Shown here piece by piece: positions 52,501 through 60,863 of a stretch of 60,863 bases of DNA. Each line of letters starts with the position of its first letter. The stretch's first letter is position 1. The stretch is from CAYMSO01 sp964393185 (GTDB lineage Bacteria; Patescibacteriota; Dojkabacteria; J137), in assembly GCA_964393185.1 (NCBI GenBank), contig CAYMSO010000010.1, forward strand, positions 1 to 60,863, read 5' to 3'. The position numbers and the translations under genes were made by a program. Under the pieces are notes generated by a model. It worked only from the letters and a program-made list of their open reading frames with translations. It was not told the DNA's origin and ran no database searches.

Positions 52501-55500
52501 TACCCAGGTAAGAAACTTATTCAGGGCAGATTATAATAACATAGAAGGAGAAAGCATAACTCACAGATCAGACTTGTTGCTTATTATATTAGAACCAAAG
52601 TTAGAAGTAACAAAACAAATTCTTTCAGGCTATTTAGCCAGAGGAGAAGAGGCACAACTTAAAACGACTATCAAAAATTCAGGTACTTCTACTGCATACG
52701 GAGTTAATATAGCAGACGAAATACCTACAAATGTAAGCTTAAAGACAACTGCAAATCTTTCAGTTACCTCAAATATGGGTAATGTTTTCGAAGCCGTATT
52801 TGACTCCGAAAATAATCAATACCTATTAACAAATGTAATTCTGCAAAGTGGCGAAGAAATATCACTTACGTATAGTGTAATTACCAATGAAAATGTTTTG
52901 TACGGAGACTTGATTGAATCAAATGTAAATTTAGGAACTTATAGCAACAGATCGGAAACAGACACTTTACCTCCCAGAATTTTCTTGCCAACAAATTATA
53001 ATTTTAAATGGTATGCAAAAGAGTCATTGCTTTCAACACAATTAAGACTACAAAATTATAATATCTACGAATTGCCAATCGGTCGCAACCAGACATTCAA
53101 ACTCTTCGCTATAACAAGACCTGTGGGCGAGGCACCAGTATACAATAATCAAATTCGGATAGATTTATCATCACTACAAGAATCAGACAATCCGTTAACG
53201 ATTAACTCTGTACAACCTTTTGTAAATAACCAGGCGATCGATCTAATGCCAACTTCAATACAAAATAATGTGTATACATTTGAAAACATTAATTTAAATC
53301 CAGGCGATGTCCTCAAATTTGATATTAGTATTACAACCCCTAAATTCGTTCCCTTCGATCAATCGTATTCAGTAAACATGTCGGTTATAGGACAAAATAA
53401 ACTTGGAACAAATATATTCAAAGATGGGTCTGTACGTACAAACAAAGATAGAGACGAAGATGATTCAGATTCAAAAGTACTAATAACAACTAAGCTTGAT
53501 CAGGTGTCTCCAACAGGGGAAATTAAATTTAGTAATTGTATAGAAACCTGCCAATATATTTTTGCTTCAAATAGCACCTCGGTAGATAAAGTGGAATACT
53601 ATGGCTGGGATCAAGACAGCGAAATAATTGGCGTAAGATTTACAAATGATTTATCTGAAGACTGGTACACCCCAGAAGAGTATGCACCTTTAGAAGCAGA
53701 AGCAATTAGTGCTTTAAATCTTTCAGGAAATTGGAATGCATGGGAGGAAGGTATGTTCGAGCTAGACTTTTTGTTAAAGACAGAAGGAAAGAATTATAAA
53801 TATATGCAAATAGTCGATTTGTATGGAAACACCTCCACCATTGAAAATTATGTAATTAAAGATACTCAAGCTCCGGACTTTGCTCGAGTTAGCATAAGTC
53901 CATTCGAAAATGACTTGAGTAATCCTGAGCTGACAGGTCTTTTGTCTAACTATGTAAATTTTGTGGCTTCAGATTCCATCGAATTAACAGAAGATATATC
54001 AGGAGTAGGTGAATTTAGGTACACAGTAGATCCAAACTTGGAAAACTGGAGTACTTGGACAATGGTGCAGGAGGGAGTTAACTCATTTATTTATAACTTT
54101 AATCAGCCAGAAGATGAGCAAAATCTAGTTGTTTTTATGCAGATTAGAGACTATGCGGGTAACATTTATACATCACAAAGTTCACAAACTAACCCTATCA
54201 CCAATGAGTTACTCCCATCAGATATAATTTTCGATACAATTGAATTTACATCAATTAAACCGAAAGTAACTTTAAATCTAAATGAAGGAGCAGAATTTAC
54301 TAACTTTGATTTAGTAAATCTGGCAATGATAATCTCGGATTACGATATACCTATTAAGAATATAAGGTTTGGCTCAGAAGAATTTTTTGAAGAATGGTTC
54401 ACTTATCCGGAATCAGGAATCCAACAGTACGTACTACCAGAATCGTGGAATGATGGTACAAAAACTTTATGTGTACAGATTCAAAATGAAGCTGGAGCTA
54501 TTTCAGAAACAGCCTGTGATTCAATAAAACTCGATACTGGCAAGCCAGTAGGCTCAATCAATATATCAACAGATACAAGCAATGATAATTCAATACCTTC
54601 AACAGTCGATGGTAAAGTAAACTTAAGCCTTTTGGCCACTGATCCAGCTCTGTATGATCAGACTGCCGGTTCCGGGGTAGCAGCTTATAGAACATCGCTG
54701 ATAGGAACAGATCCAATATTGCTATCTCCAGAACAGGAATCTGAAATCTGGAATGATTGGATAATGGTAGATCCATCTGAAGCCCTTAACCAATTAGTAG
54801 AATTTGATATTGGCGATAAAGTCGGAAGAACTAATATATATGTACAATATAGAGATAAAGCAGGTAATATATCGTCAATATATACTGATGAAGTAGTTAA
54901 TAATCCTTATTTCGGAACAGGTAACATTGTAATAGAAAATAATGATTTGTTTACAGATACCAAGTATGTGAATGTAGATTTAAATTTAGAGAACTTTGAC
55001 AAATCTATAGCGCTAATGAGATTCATACAGATAGATAGCAATAATCAAATTGCACCTGATATTTCTGAAATTCCAGTACCTATATCTAACAACGATCCAA
55101 ATGCTGATCAAAATGGCTGGACTTATTGGATTGAATATTCAAATAATATTCAGTGGAATTTGAATACACAATTACCATCGTTCATGTCTGGTACAGAGGA
55201 GTGTAAAGAACAGTCACAAAGTGAGCGCCAGTGCTATGGACTCAAGAGCATCTTTGTACAATATATGTTTATCAATGGAGAAGTTACAGGAATCTATTCA
55301 GATTCTATTGTGTATACCCCAGTGTATGGAATAGAGTATTTTGATTCTCTTAATGAACAGCCATTACAACAGACAGTTCAAGTTCCAGCCAATGCATTAA
55401 CTCAAGATTCGTTTACTATGAAATTGCGAGCACATAATTTTGGATCTCTAACTTGGAGCTCGCAAGATAACAATCCTGTTCATATTACCTATAAATGGAA

Positions 55501-58189
55501 CAGAATTGGTGGTGGACCTCTGCCATATCCAATTCCAGTAAGTGATCCTAGTTATGGACAGGTACGGGGTAATTTTGTAATACTTCCAAAAAATATTTTC
55601 TGGAACGAAACAACAGACGAACTTACCTTAAAAGTTAACACCCCAGTTTTTGAAGGAGAGTATGAATTAATAATAGACACTGTGCACGAAGGGGGTACTT
55701 GGTTTAGTACTTTTGGAAATGAGACTCCAACGTTTTTACTAAATATTAGTCAAAATCCTGATAAGCCAATACCATCTCTACCAGAATTCGAAATGCCAGA
55801 TAATTCAGGTGAAGGTGAGTGGGGAAATGGACCTAAATGTGTATATGGATCAATCTGGAATTATGAAGGAACTGTGCAGAAAGCACCTGACCCGTATTGG
55901 GACGAAGATCTCGAGATGATAATAAATCCATATGATGCTCCGTACGTTATATTTATTAACAGTGTAGGATATTACTACGACCCGGGAGAAAGTTGGGATC
56001 ACTTCATAGGAAAAGAGTTAATAACCACTATCCGATATACTGGATATGAATGTAATTTTGAGATTTTAGCTATACAAGAGAAGCCAAAAACTTGGATTTC
56101 TACTTATCTTACTAAAGCTAATCCACTAGCCTACAATGATGTAGTGAGAATAAAAAGAGGCTCATCTCTAACTTTTCAACCTGTATTTCTTAATCAAGGT
56201 ACCGGGTTATGGTCGAGGGGAGATACTTATCTTAGAATAACAAACATGAATACGTGGACAGGTGGAGCAAGAAAAGAGATGTGGTCTCAATCTGCAGCGC
56301 AAGGTGCAGCAGCTAGATTTGAATTTACATTAACTGTTCCAACAGATGCCACTCCTAAATTAAATGAGCTTTGTTTTCAAGTCTGGAAAGATAATGTAAC
56401 TTGGCAAAAGAGTGACACAAAATGTATTCGGATCCAAGTTGAATATACGGAAGCCGAGCTTAGACAATTTAGATGTGCCCAACCTCAAAGCGTGTTTGAC
56501 TTACCTCCACAACCAACAGGATCAACAAGAATTCCTAAAAAGATTGGAGAAATAAATCAAAATGATGAAGTTATTATCTTGAGTAGTGAAGTGTTTACAG
56601 GAATTGAGTGGATTAGAGTGTATATAGATTCTAACATCCTTAACCTGCCATCAGGCACAATAACTCCAGAAGGCACACCAGTTGATGGTTGGGTAAATAA
56701 CGCTGATGATTGTTTTAATTTTATTACTAATGTGCCCAATCCTATTGAACAAACAGTGCTACCAGTGGTTCCTAGACCTACAGGAAATGATGCCTACATT
56801 ATTGCAGTTGATGGTATCGACGTATATTTAGGGCCATCATCCATTTTTCCGGTTATTGATAGAATTGCGTACAACTACCCAATAGAAATTATCGGATATG
56901 CCAATGTTGGTGGCTACTTTGATCGCTGGGTAAATATAAAATACCCGGTAGGTTGTTCCGGCACCGAGTGCAAGACCGGCTGGATCCCATGGGGATATGT
57001 AGATTACGCTGATGACTTTGTAATGCCAGAAATTGCTATTGATATTACCCCACCATATAAACCAGCGCATGTATGTGCTAGTGGAAAGCAGGCAAGAACA
57101 GGACCAGGAAACATTTATCCAGTTATTACAACATTACCTTTTAACTTTAATACATCGCTGTTATATCAATGGAAGGATCAGAATAATATGATCTGGTACC
57201 AGATATATGTCAATGGACTTACGGGTGAAACTGGATGGATAGACAGCACTGGAGTGTGCGAAGGATATTATTATCCACCCGAAATGTATGGAGGAGATTA
57301 CACAGGTAATATTGGAGGTGTTGGAGGAGTAACATTTTTGAATGGTTTGCCATTTTCCAGACCAATAAAAGATTACGAATTGACCGGACGATTTGGCGAT
57401 CCGAGAAATGGCTATGTGCACGACGGAAGCGATTACGCTTATGGAGAATATAATCAGAATAATGAGCTTTGTGTGACTGGTCCTTTCAATCTTTTTCCTG
57501 TTAAGGTATATGCAGCAGCAGAAGGAATGGTAGAAGGAATTAAAGTAGATCAGTATAGAGGTATATATATAGATATACTTCATCCAAATCTCATGAGGAC
57601 CAGATATTTACACCTTTCACCTACTGGAATTCAAGTTAGTAGGGGACAAAGAGTCAAACGAGGACAATATATAGCTAATGTGGGACTAACTGGTAATACT
57701 ACAGGATGCCACTTGCATTTCGAAATATGGACTGAATTCACTAATCCAGGAAGCAAGATAGATCCCGAAAGCGTGTTTAATACACCAGCAAATCAAATTA
57801 TGTTGCTAATCGAGGCATACGAAAAAGATAAATTTGCAGATGTAAATGGTAGATCTTTGTTCGAAGTTCAATGTGGAGTAGTTTTTAGAAGAAATAACGG
57901 AGGAATGCTTGATTTGTTAGTAGATATACCTTTTCCACCAGGAGCAGTTTATTACAGTAACTATGATAGAAGTGTAATTCATGTTAGGGGATCCATCTAC
58001 GATGAATACATAGAACGAGGAGGACCATGTGGAGTATTGGGAGAACCGAGATTGACAGAGGGTAAATCCACACATAGACCAACGGGTAGTAATATAAGTA
58101 CCTCTGGAGTTTACCAAGATTCTAGTTATACTAAGCCCGAAGAGTACGAAGATTTGATAGGTATTGTAGATAGTAGTTTAAAGCAATGA
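49577..58189 (+). CDS. Giant secreted multidomain protein with SH3-like, M23 peptidase and LGFP-like regions
   Basis: 2870 residues from ATG 49577, which gives a signal peptide (about 5-30); the ATG at 49520 lies within the promoter element. Order: an NBR1/CARDB-like Ig domain (about 33-160), several Ig-like and DUF11-type domains (for example VTKQILSGYLARGEEAQLK, 'PTGEI/PVGSI' repeats) to about 2300, two bacterial SH3-like domains (about 2408-2565; VYLGPSSIFPV, ARTGPGNIYPV), and M23 (2590-2730) with His2615/Asp2619, His2679 and HxH 2712/2714. A LGFP-like end follows (HVRGSIYDEYIERGG.CGVLGEP). The zinc site is complete, so it should be a peptidoglycan hydrolase on a long arm. No membrane or sorting tail. 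Its TGA overlaps the next ATG. Confidence 0.9.
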   Translation: MNNKLLKVLSGVAAFSVIFSNLSPLLALVKAEDSQYDFKVESIQIPDNLQPGQELEIPIKIENIGTSAWSKVDEYQNPFMQINYKLQNLSTKEIIEGEPTDLLNDIPPITSKPENVTHPNQKLLFKAPAEIGQYELEIYLYNNTKLEPEEKFIQSAEKQKFQINLNPPLTPDITAPQGTIIINNGEAQTDNVNIEINLSATDPNVEGQVTSGVSQFKLSTYSDFADVNWEAITGDPLSRTLAPVPSNTTYYAKFLDNAGNESETYFATVEFIASAPTGGIKIDEGDTMPNSEVDLEEVQNSNVSVTLNANSNVNVTEYKLVYSNQFSIFGSEVDQLFNQNAWITFSNPSPIVELSQEIELPDQTNAYTFFVKYRNEFGQESEVYSKSIYYKSYNIIPLISSETLDVLIGGEDEIHFTVKNTGQDIGYNTTVELTLPQGFELINTDEEVKPSYININEQGLQVLQYKAVADLLENESIKIKLKVKIGGVDEGYKLGDQIQIPVNIKMFKRTDFQTGAEVNQNLNLVFVPFKIRPQSQSGEQLVGETIQNQVTIETNSDIPAQSNEGSNNAMVVQFELDNGISYVEGSQSVLINGIPAQVVFEIIETINSNPILVWMFGEADVNSVIELFFSTEIEKIEQDGSLIPNFVEHDQSIQNDLSVTGTYANPVDPDCNNVPLSYPSNSDCIPDPVDYQVESTQEIIAKYFKVNKYVSKVNEQPFIFQRIKSGDIVTYAVEIKTSDFYDLYSIELEDMLPDGINYIGDLSSEIIIPELTQNSKSTDGTTVLTWKLDSIQSSNIYQFEYKVQVSDKYDSKDLNGDQRIFSSDPLGSTITLKGMWLDNDPANGSIRSGVAIDTDSANLSVQSVKISEGIRLAGQNDFVDSIEVKIGDEVNVRSLIQFPEKNPTFDFEYYIYLPIGTELIGNLSINSFGNFEKQPTNYQTISGGYYFDLGKIDPGSTLEITYNLRVLDDTNLRLTTQVRNLFRADYNNIEGESITHRSDLLLIILEPKLEVTKQILSGYLARGEEAQLKTTIKNSGTSTAYGVNIADEIPTNVSLKTTANLSVTSNMGNVFEAVFDSENNQYLLTNVILQSGEEISLTYSVITNENVLYGDLIESNVNLGTYSNRSETDTLPPRIFLPTNYNFKWYAKESLLSTQLRLQNYNIYELPIGRNQTFKLFAITRPVGEAPVYNNQIRIDLSSLQESDNPLTINSVQPFVNNQAIDLMPTSIQNNVYTFENINLNPGDVLKFDISITTPKFVPFDQSYSVNMSVIGQNKLGTNIFKDGSVRTNKDRDEDDSDSKVLITTKLDQVSPTGEIKFSNCIETCQYIFASNSTSVDKVEYYGWDQDSEIIGVRFTNDLSEDWYTPEEYAPLEAEAISALNLSGNWNAWEEGMFELDFLLKTEGKNYKYMQIVDLYGNTSTIENYVIKDTQAPDFARVSISPFENDLSNPELTGLLSNYVNFVASDSIELTEDISGVGEFRYTVDPNLENWSTWTMVQEGVNSFIYNFNQPEDEQNLVVFMQIRDYAGNIYTSQSSQTNPITNELLPSDIIFDTIEFTSIKPKVTLNLNEGAEFTNFDLVNLAMIISDYDIPIKNIRFGSEEFFEEWFTYPESGIQQYVLPESWNDGTKTLCVQIQNEAGAISETACDSIKLDTGKPVGSINISTDTSNDNSIPSTVDGKVNLSLLATDPALYDQTAGSGVAAYRTSLIGTDPILLSPEQESEIWNDWIMVDPSEALNQLVEFDIGDKVGRTNIYVQYRDKAGNISSIYTDEVVNNPYFGTGNIVIENNDLFTDTKYVNVDLNLENFDKSIALMRFIQIDSNNQIAPDISEIPVPISNNDPNADQNGWTYWIEYSNNIQWNLNTQLPSFMSGTEECKEQSQSERQCYGLKSIFVQYMFINGEVTGIYSDSIVYTPVYGIEYFDSLNEQPLQQTVQVPANALTQDSFTMKLRAHNFGSLTWSSQDNNPVHITYKWNRIGGGPLPYPIPVSDPSYGQVRGNFVILPKNIFWNETTDELTLKVNTPVFEGEYELIIDTVHEGGTWFSTFGNETPTFLLNISQNPDKPIPSLPEFEMPDNSGEGEWGNGPKCVYGSIWNYEGTVQKAPDPYWDEDLEMIINPYDAPYVIFINSVGYYYDPGESWDHFIGKELITTIRYTGYECNFEILAIQEKPKTWISTYLTKANPLAYNDVVRIKRGSSLTFQPVFLNQGTGLWSRGDTYLRITNMNTWTGGARKEMWSQSAAQGAAARFEFTLTVPTDATPKLNELCFQVWKDNVTWQKSDTKCIRIQVEYTEAELRQFRCAQPQSVFDLPPQPTGSTRIPKKIGEINQNDEVIILSSEVFTGIEWIRVYIDSNILNLPSGTITPEGTPVDGWVNNADDCFNFITNVPNPIEQTVLPVVPRPTGNDAYIIAVDGIDVYLGPSSIFPVIDRIAYNYPIEIIGYANVGGYFDRWVNIKYPVGCSGTECKTGWIPWGYVDYADDFVMPEIAIDITPPYKPAHVCASGKQARTGPGNIYPVITTLPFNFNTSLLYQWKDQNNMIWYQIYVNGLTGETGWIDSTGVCEGYYYPPEMYGGDYTGNIGGVGGVTFLNGLPFSRPIKDYELTGRFGDPRNGYVHDGSDYAYGEYNQNNELCVTGPFNLFPVKVYAAAEGMVEGIKVDQYRGIYIDILHPNLMRTRYLHLSPTGIQVSRGQRVKRGQYIANVGLTGNTTGCHLHFEIWTEFTNPGSKIDPESVFNTPANQIMLLIEAYEKDKFADVNGRSLFEVQCGVVFRRNNGGMLDLLVDIPFPPGAVYYSNYDRSVIHVRGSIYDEYIERGGPCGVLGEPRLTEGKSTHRPTGSNISTSGVYQDSSYTKPEEYEDLIGIVDSSLKQ

Positions 58190-59505
58190 AAGAAAACAAA
58201 AAAATAAAAGCACATAGGATCTTAAAGCTACTAACTGTAGTAGGAGTAATGGGTATTCTTACAATACTATCTACAACCAAACCCCAAGCTCAGAGAATGG
58301 AGAAAGCAGGAACAAGTAGCTATGGAACAAGTGGAAACTACCAAAGCTTTGCAAACGGATATATTTATCAAAGTAAACATGGAACATACTCAGTATGGGG
58401 AGAGATAAAAGAAATACATAATAAAAATGGAGGAACATGGGGAGTATATGGATTTCCAACAAGTGATAGGTATAAAGAAGGACCAACAGGAAGAGAGTGT
58501 CAGAACTTTGAGAATAATCAGAAAATATGTATAGGAGGAGTAGAGATTGAACCTAAATGTAAAGCAAATGAAGTAGAGATGAACGAGAAATGTTATAGTA
58601 AGGTTGATAATGATGGGGATGGCTTATCAGATCAATTGGAAGATGAATTGATGAAGATGTATGCGCCAATCATATATTTAAGCAAAGATGATCAGTATAG
58701 ACTCGGTAATGTGAATAATTATATTATAGATACTGAACTAAGATATATAGATAGATTAGTATGCCATGATGACTATGAAGTAGTAGTTGATGAAGATCTC
58801 ATAAATGAAAACGATTTAATCAGGAACATAAACTATGAATTTTCATATTTTGATTTATGTAATCTTCAGCTTGTCAATGTAAACAAAACTGTAAGTTCTA
58901 CCGATAATCCCAAAAAAGATAGTCAAAATGAATTTTTCTTTTTAAAAATTATTGAAGAAGAAACTAAGTATGGACACGACATTACTGAAGTATATGCAAG
59001 TGTCTATAAAGGAGATTTTTCTGGTCAAGCAGCCAAGGTATTAGAATACTGGTTCTTTCTGCCATATAACGATCCGCCAGATTCAACCTCTGGAGGTGTA
59101 CATGAGGGAGATTGGGAACATATTAAAATTTATCTTGATAATAATAATGTACCTTTTGAAAAGAACTCAGTTTATTATTCACAGCATGAAGGAGGTCTCT
59201 GGGTAGACTTTGAATACGCCACAAGATATAAAATCTCTGCACTTACTAAAAATAAACCTAAAGTATTGATAGCCAAAGGGACCCATGCAACCTTTCCAAA
59301 TGTACAAGATCTCAGAAATACAAAATATGCCGAAATATTTGATGAAGAATTTGTTGAAAATGAAAAAGCGATTGACTCACAAGGAATAGTCGTAAATGTT
59401 AAACTAAATAGAATCTTTTATAGAGCTATAAATCTGAGTTGGGGCGATACTAGACAAAGTAATTTTATTTGGCCTAATGGTCCATGGACTCCAAAATTCT
59501 ATTAA
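58186..59505 (+). CDS. Secreted LGFP-repeat plus Vps62-like protein
   Basis: 439 residues. A hydrophobic segment (about 14-30) ending PQAQ is the signal. Residues about 45-120 hold LGFP-type sequence: FANGYIYQSKHGTYSVWGEI, then NGGTWGVYGFPTSD and CQNFENNQKICIGG; such repeats bind cell-wall components in actinobacteria. A Ca-binding type DNDGDGLSDQLEDEL follows, then a Vps62/DUF946-like domain (about 165-430): EYWFFLPYND, HEGDWEHIKIYL, VYYSQHEGG and AKGTHATFPN. The role of this domain is not known to me. It is coupled to the giant gene and closely related to the partial gene at the right edge. Confidence 0.75.
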   Translation: MKENKKIKAHRILKLLTVVGVMGILTILSTTKPQAQRMEKAGTSSYGTSGNYQSFANGYIYQSKHGTYSVWGEIKEIHNKNGGTWGVYGFPTSDRYKEGPTGRECQNFENNQKICIGGVEIEPKCKANEVEMNEKCYSKVDNDGDGLSDQLEDELMKMYAPIIYLSKDDQYRLGNVNNYIIDTELRYIDRLVCHDDYEVVVDEDLINENDLIRNINYEFSYFDLCNLQLVNVNKTVSSTDNPKKDSQNEFFFLKIIEEETKYGHDITEVYASVYKGDFSGQAAKVLEYWFFLPYNDPPDSTSGGVHEGDWEHIKIYLDNNNVPFEKNSVYYSQHEGGLWVDFEYATRYKISALTKNKPKVLIAKGTHATFPNVQDLRNTKYAEIFDEEFVENEKAIDSQGIVVNVKLNRIFYRAINLSWGDTRQSNFIWPNGPWTPKFY

Positions 59506-59509
59506 TTAT

Positions 59510-59809
59510 ATGAAATATAAAATTTTAATCGCATCTCTAACATCCTTTATCTTAGAAGTCTTGCTACTCGCAATACTAATTATTCCCGTAAATACATTTT
59601 ATGTAAATAATATTGAAAAGTATAACTATGATGATTTAAACCAAGGTATACGGATAATGGTGATAGCTATTATTCTTGCTCTATTAATAGCAGTATGGAT
59701 AACTCACTATATTTTTTTTAGAGAAATTATTTCTGTAAGAATTGTGTACCTTATTGTATCGAATGTATTACTTTCAGTACTTACAATTTACATTATTACC
59801 CAAATTTGA
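59510..59809 (+). CDS. Small membrane protein with three TM segments
   Basis: 99 residues from ATG 59510, 4 bases after the preceding stop; an ATG at 59477 would overlap it by 29 bases and add polar residues before the first membrane helix. Membrane segments are at about 7-28, 48-65 and 75-97. No family recognised. It is likely cotranscribed with the LGFP/Vps62-like gene and might be a membrane partner, which is inference. Confidence 0.6.
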   Translation: MKYKILIASLTSFILEVLLLAILIIPVNTFYVNNIEKYNYDDLNQGIRIMVIAIILALLIAVWITHYIFFREIISVRIVYLIVSNVLLSVLTIYIITQI

Positions 59810-59824
59810 GTTAGTTAATATAAA

Positions 59825-60541
59825 ATGATGAAAAAATTTTATAATAGAAAATTTATCATCGCTATTCCAATATTATTCGGTTTTTTTTGGTTGTTGTTTA
59901 TTAAGGATAATATCTCTAATAGTGTCAACGAAGATAGAGAGTTAAATAAAATTCCAAGTGAAGATGTAGTCATAGATATTAATTCTGCCTTCACTAGTGA
60001 TTTAGAAAAAATGTTGTTAACTAGCGATAGCTTAACTATTTATAAAAATACCGATACTAGCTTTATAGAAATTCGAGATATAGATCATGACAAAGTTTTC
60101 AAGTTTTTGAGATTTAATAATCAATATTACTATTTTTATAATAATCTGTGGTATAAAAATTCTTCAGAATATAATGTTAACTTTTCTCATGAATTTATGG
60201 TCGGCAATATATTTGATGTAATTTACGAAAGACCTGAACTAGTAGAAAAATCTCATTATATAACATGTGGAACAGGTTTAAATTGTACTCAATACTACTT
60301 CAGTGAGAGATTTAATATACTAATCGATGAGGATACTAAGACTATATATGAATTAACCTATTTAGGAGAAGAGTTTAAAAGTATTTATAATGAAGTCTCT
60401 TTACATGTAGCTATACCAGATTCATACATAAACATAAGCAATGAGTATGATGCTAAAGATATATTAAATCGACTTTGCAACAATGTTAGAATACTCAATA
60501 AGTACTACATTTGTGAAAGTTCTACATTAAGAATAAAATAA
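59825..60541 (+). CDS. Membrane-anchored hypothetical protein
   Basis: 238 residues (a second ATG directly follows the first). One N-terminal membrane segment (about 9-26), then an extracytoplasmic domain with strands such as SFIEIRDIDHDKVFKFLRF and a cysteine pair in YITCGTGLNCTQYYF, plus C-terminal cysteines (LCNNVRILNKYYICES). I do not recognise a family. A strand and helix pattern like lipoprotein carrier proteins is possible but unproven. It is the last gene of the operon begun at promoter element 2. Confidence 0.6.
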   Translation: MMKKFYNRKFIIAIPILFGFFWLLFIKDNISNSVNEDRELNKIPSEDVVIDINSAFTSDLEKMLLTSDSLTIYKNTDTSFIEIRDIDHDKVFKFLRFNNQYYYFYNNLWYKNSSEYNVNFSHEFMVGNIFDVIYERPELVEKSHYITCGTGLNCTQYYFSERFNILIDEDTKTIYELTYLGEEFKSIYNEVSLHVAIPDSYINISNEYDAKDILNRLCNNVRILNKYYICESSTLRIK

Positions 60542-60640
60542 TTAGTTTCGATAGTCATAAATTGTTATCTTTATAACTCATAGTAGTTTTGTAGGATTGT
60601 TACACGTAAATAGTTTCAAATCTGCTTATGATAAAATCCA

Positions 60641-60673
60641 AAAATCTCCCAAAATTTGTAATGCATTACAATG
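60641..60673 (+). promoter_or_regulatory. Shared surface-cassette promoter element, copy 3
   Basis: Aligns with the last 33 bases of copies 1 and 2, with one change from both (GCA for GCG) and TACAAT as in copy 2 (60667-60672). GTAATGCATTAC (60658-60669) is a perfect 12-bp palindrome overlapping the -10. The next gene starts 47 bases later. Confidence 0.65.
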
Positions 60674-60720
60674 CGGGAGCAGAAAAAAAGTAATAAACTC
60701 ACAGAAGTTAAAGATAGTTT

Positions 60721-60863
60721 GTGATCAAACACAACATTGATAAAGTAATAATCGTTATCATTATTTACCTAGGTGCATTAGTAATATTAACTTGTTTAAA
60801 TAGAGTTCAAGCCCAAGAAGCACAAAAAGCAGGAACAAGTAGCTATGGAACAACTGGAAACTA
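60721..60863 (+). CDS. LGFP-type paralog of the 58186 gene, 3' partial
   Basis: A GTG at 60721 opens a frame running off the right edge (47 complete codons). It has a signal peptide (about 8-26) ending RVQAQE, then AQKAGTSSYGTTGN. The final coding bases are almost identical in DNA to 58305-58341 of the LGFP/Vps62-like gene (one mismatch over about 35 bases), so this is a recent paralog. No other ATG fits the frame, so GTG is the best start. It follows promoter element 3. Confidence 0.75.
   Translation, partial: MIKHNIDKVIIVIIIYLGALVILTCLNRVQAQEAQKAGTSSYGTTGN

Noticed and set aside
1..60863. Recoded UGA (glycine) as in some CPR lineages
   Set aside because: Several well-supported genes end in TGA exactly where homologs should end or where the next gene starts, and no conserved family here needs readthrough.

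Overview
The window is AT-rich DNA with the standard genetic code: TGA is a normal stop, for example at 7263-7265, 34191-34193 and 58187-58189. The gene mix suggests a Patescibacteria/CPR-type bacterium. Points in favour are large secreted LamG/DUF2341 proteins, a lone PrgI-like protein, cysteine-rich surface proteins ending in LPNTA/LPNTS plus a membrane segment, a membrane protein of a type I associate with CPR genomes, very weak Shine-Dalgarno signals and tightly packed housekeeping genes (rplU, rpmA, pnp, murJ, rsmA, truB, radC, a CCA-adding enzyme). The phylum cannot be fixed from this sequence; a Dojkabacteria- or Microgenomates-like lineage is a guess.

Layout. 1-8212: a tightly coupled run of exported proteins (two LamG giants, the first cut by the window edge, a membrane-anchored protein, a trypsin-like protease). 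8213-9188: rplU-rpmA and a convergent DUF2795 gene. 9320-15529: a dockerin-bearing glycosidase-like protein, a NIF3/YqfO-type protein, a HELMH putative metallopeptidase, a membrane-bound amidohydrolase-like protein, an M23-like protein lacking its zinc ligands, and PspC. 15545-16161: a tRNA-Asp locus with two rearranged tRNA-like fragments, a GIY-YIG gene fused to one of them, and palindromic insertions. 16316-24964: a nucleoside phosphorylase, hypotheticals, a broken methyltransferase, a CCA-adding enzyme interrupted by a histidine phosphatase domain, and a pentein-type deiminase-like protein. 24965-25623: a 155-bp imperfect direct repeat of nested palindromes leading into tRNA-Leu. 25631-29148: a membrane protein, the PrgI-like protein, radC and a flavin reductase.

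29294-36904 is a four-gene paralogous array of cysteine-rich surface proteins that share one N-terminal disulfide domain; three end in LPNTA/S sorting-like tails. 37002-45708 holds an alpha/beta hydrolase, pnp, murJ, rsmA, a transglutaminase-like exoprotein and truB. 45725-60863 is a second surface cassette: a tail-fibre-type protein, two active-looking M23 peptidase proteins (one of about 2870 residues), two paralogous anchored cysteine proteins, a LGFP plus Vps62-like protein, and the start of a further LGFP-type paralog.

Three transcription-unit starts in the second cassette carry an almost identical promoter-like element (45725-45767, 49480-49522, 60641-60673), so the cassette looks like one regulon for cell-surface or cell-contact functions. 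The observations most worth following are that shared element, the histidine phosphatase inserted within the CCA-adding enzyme, and the tRNA-Asp/GIY-YIG/palindrome locus.
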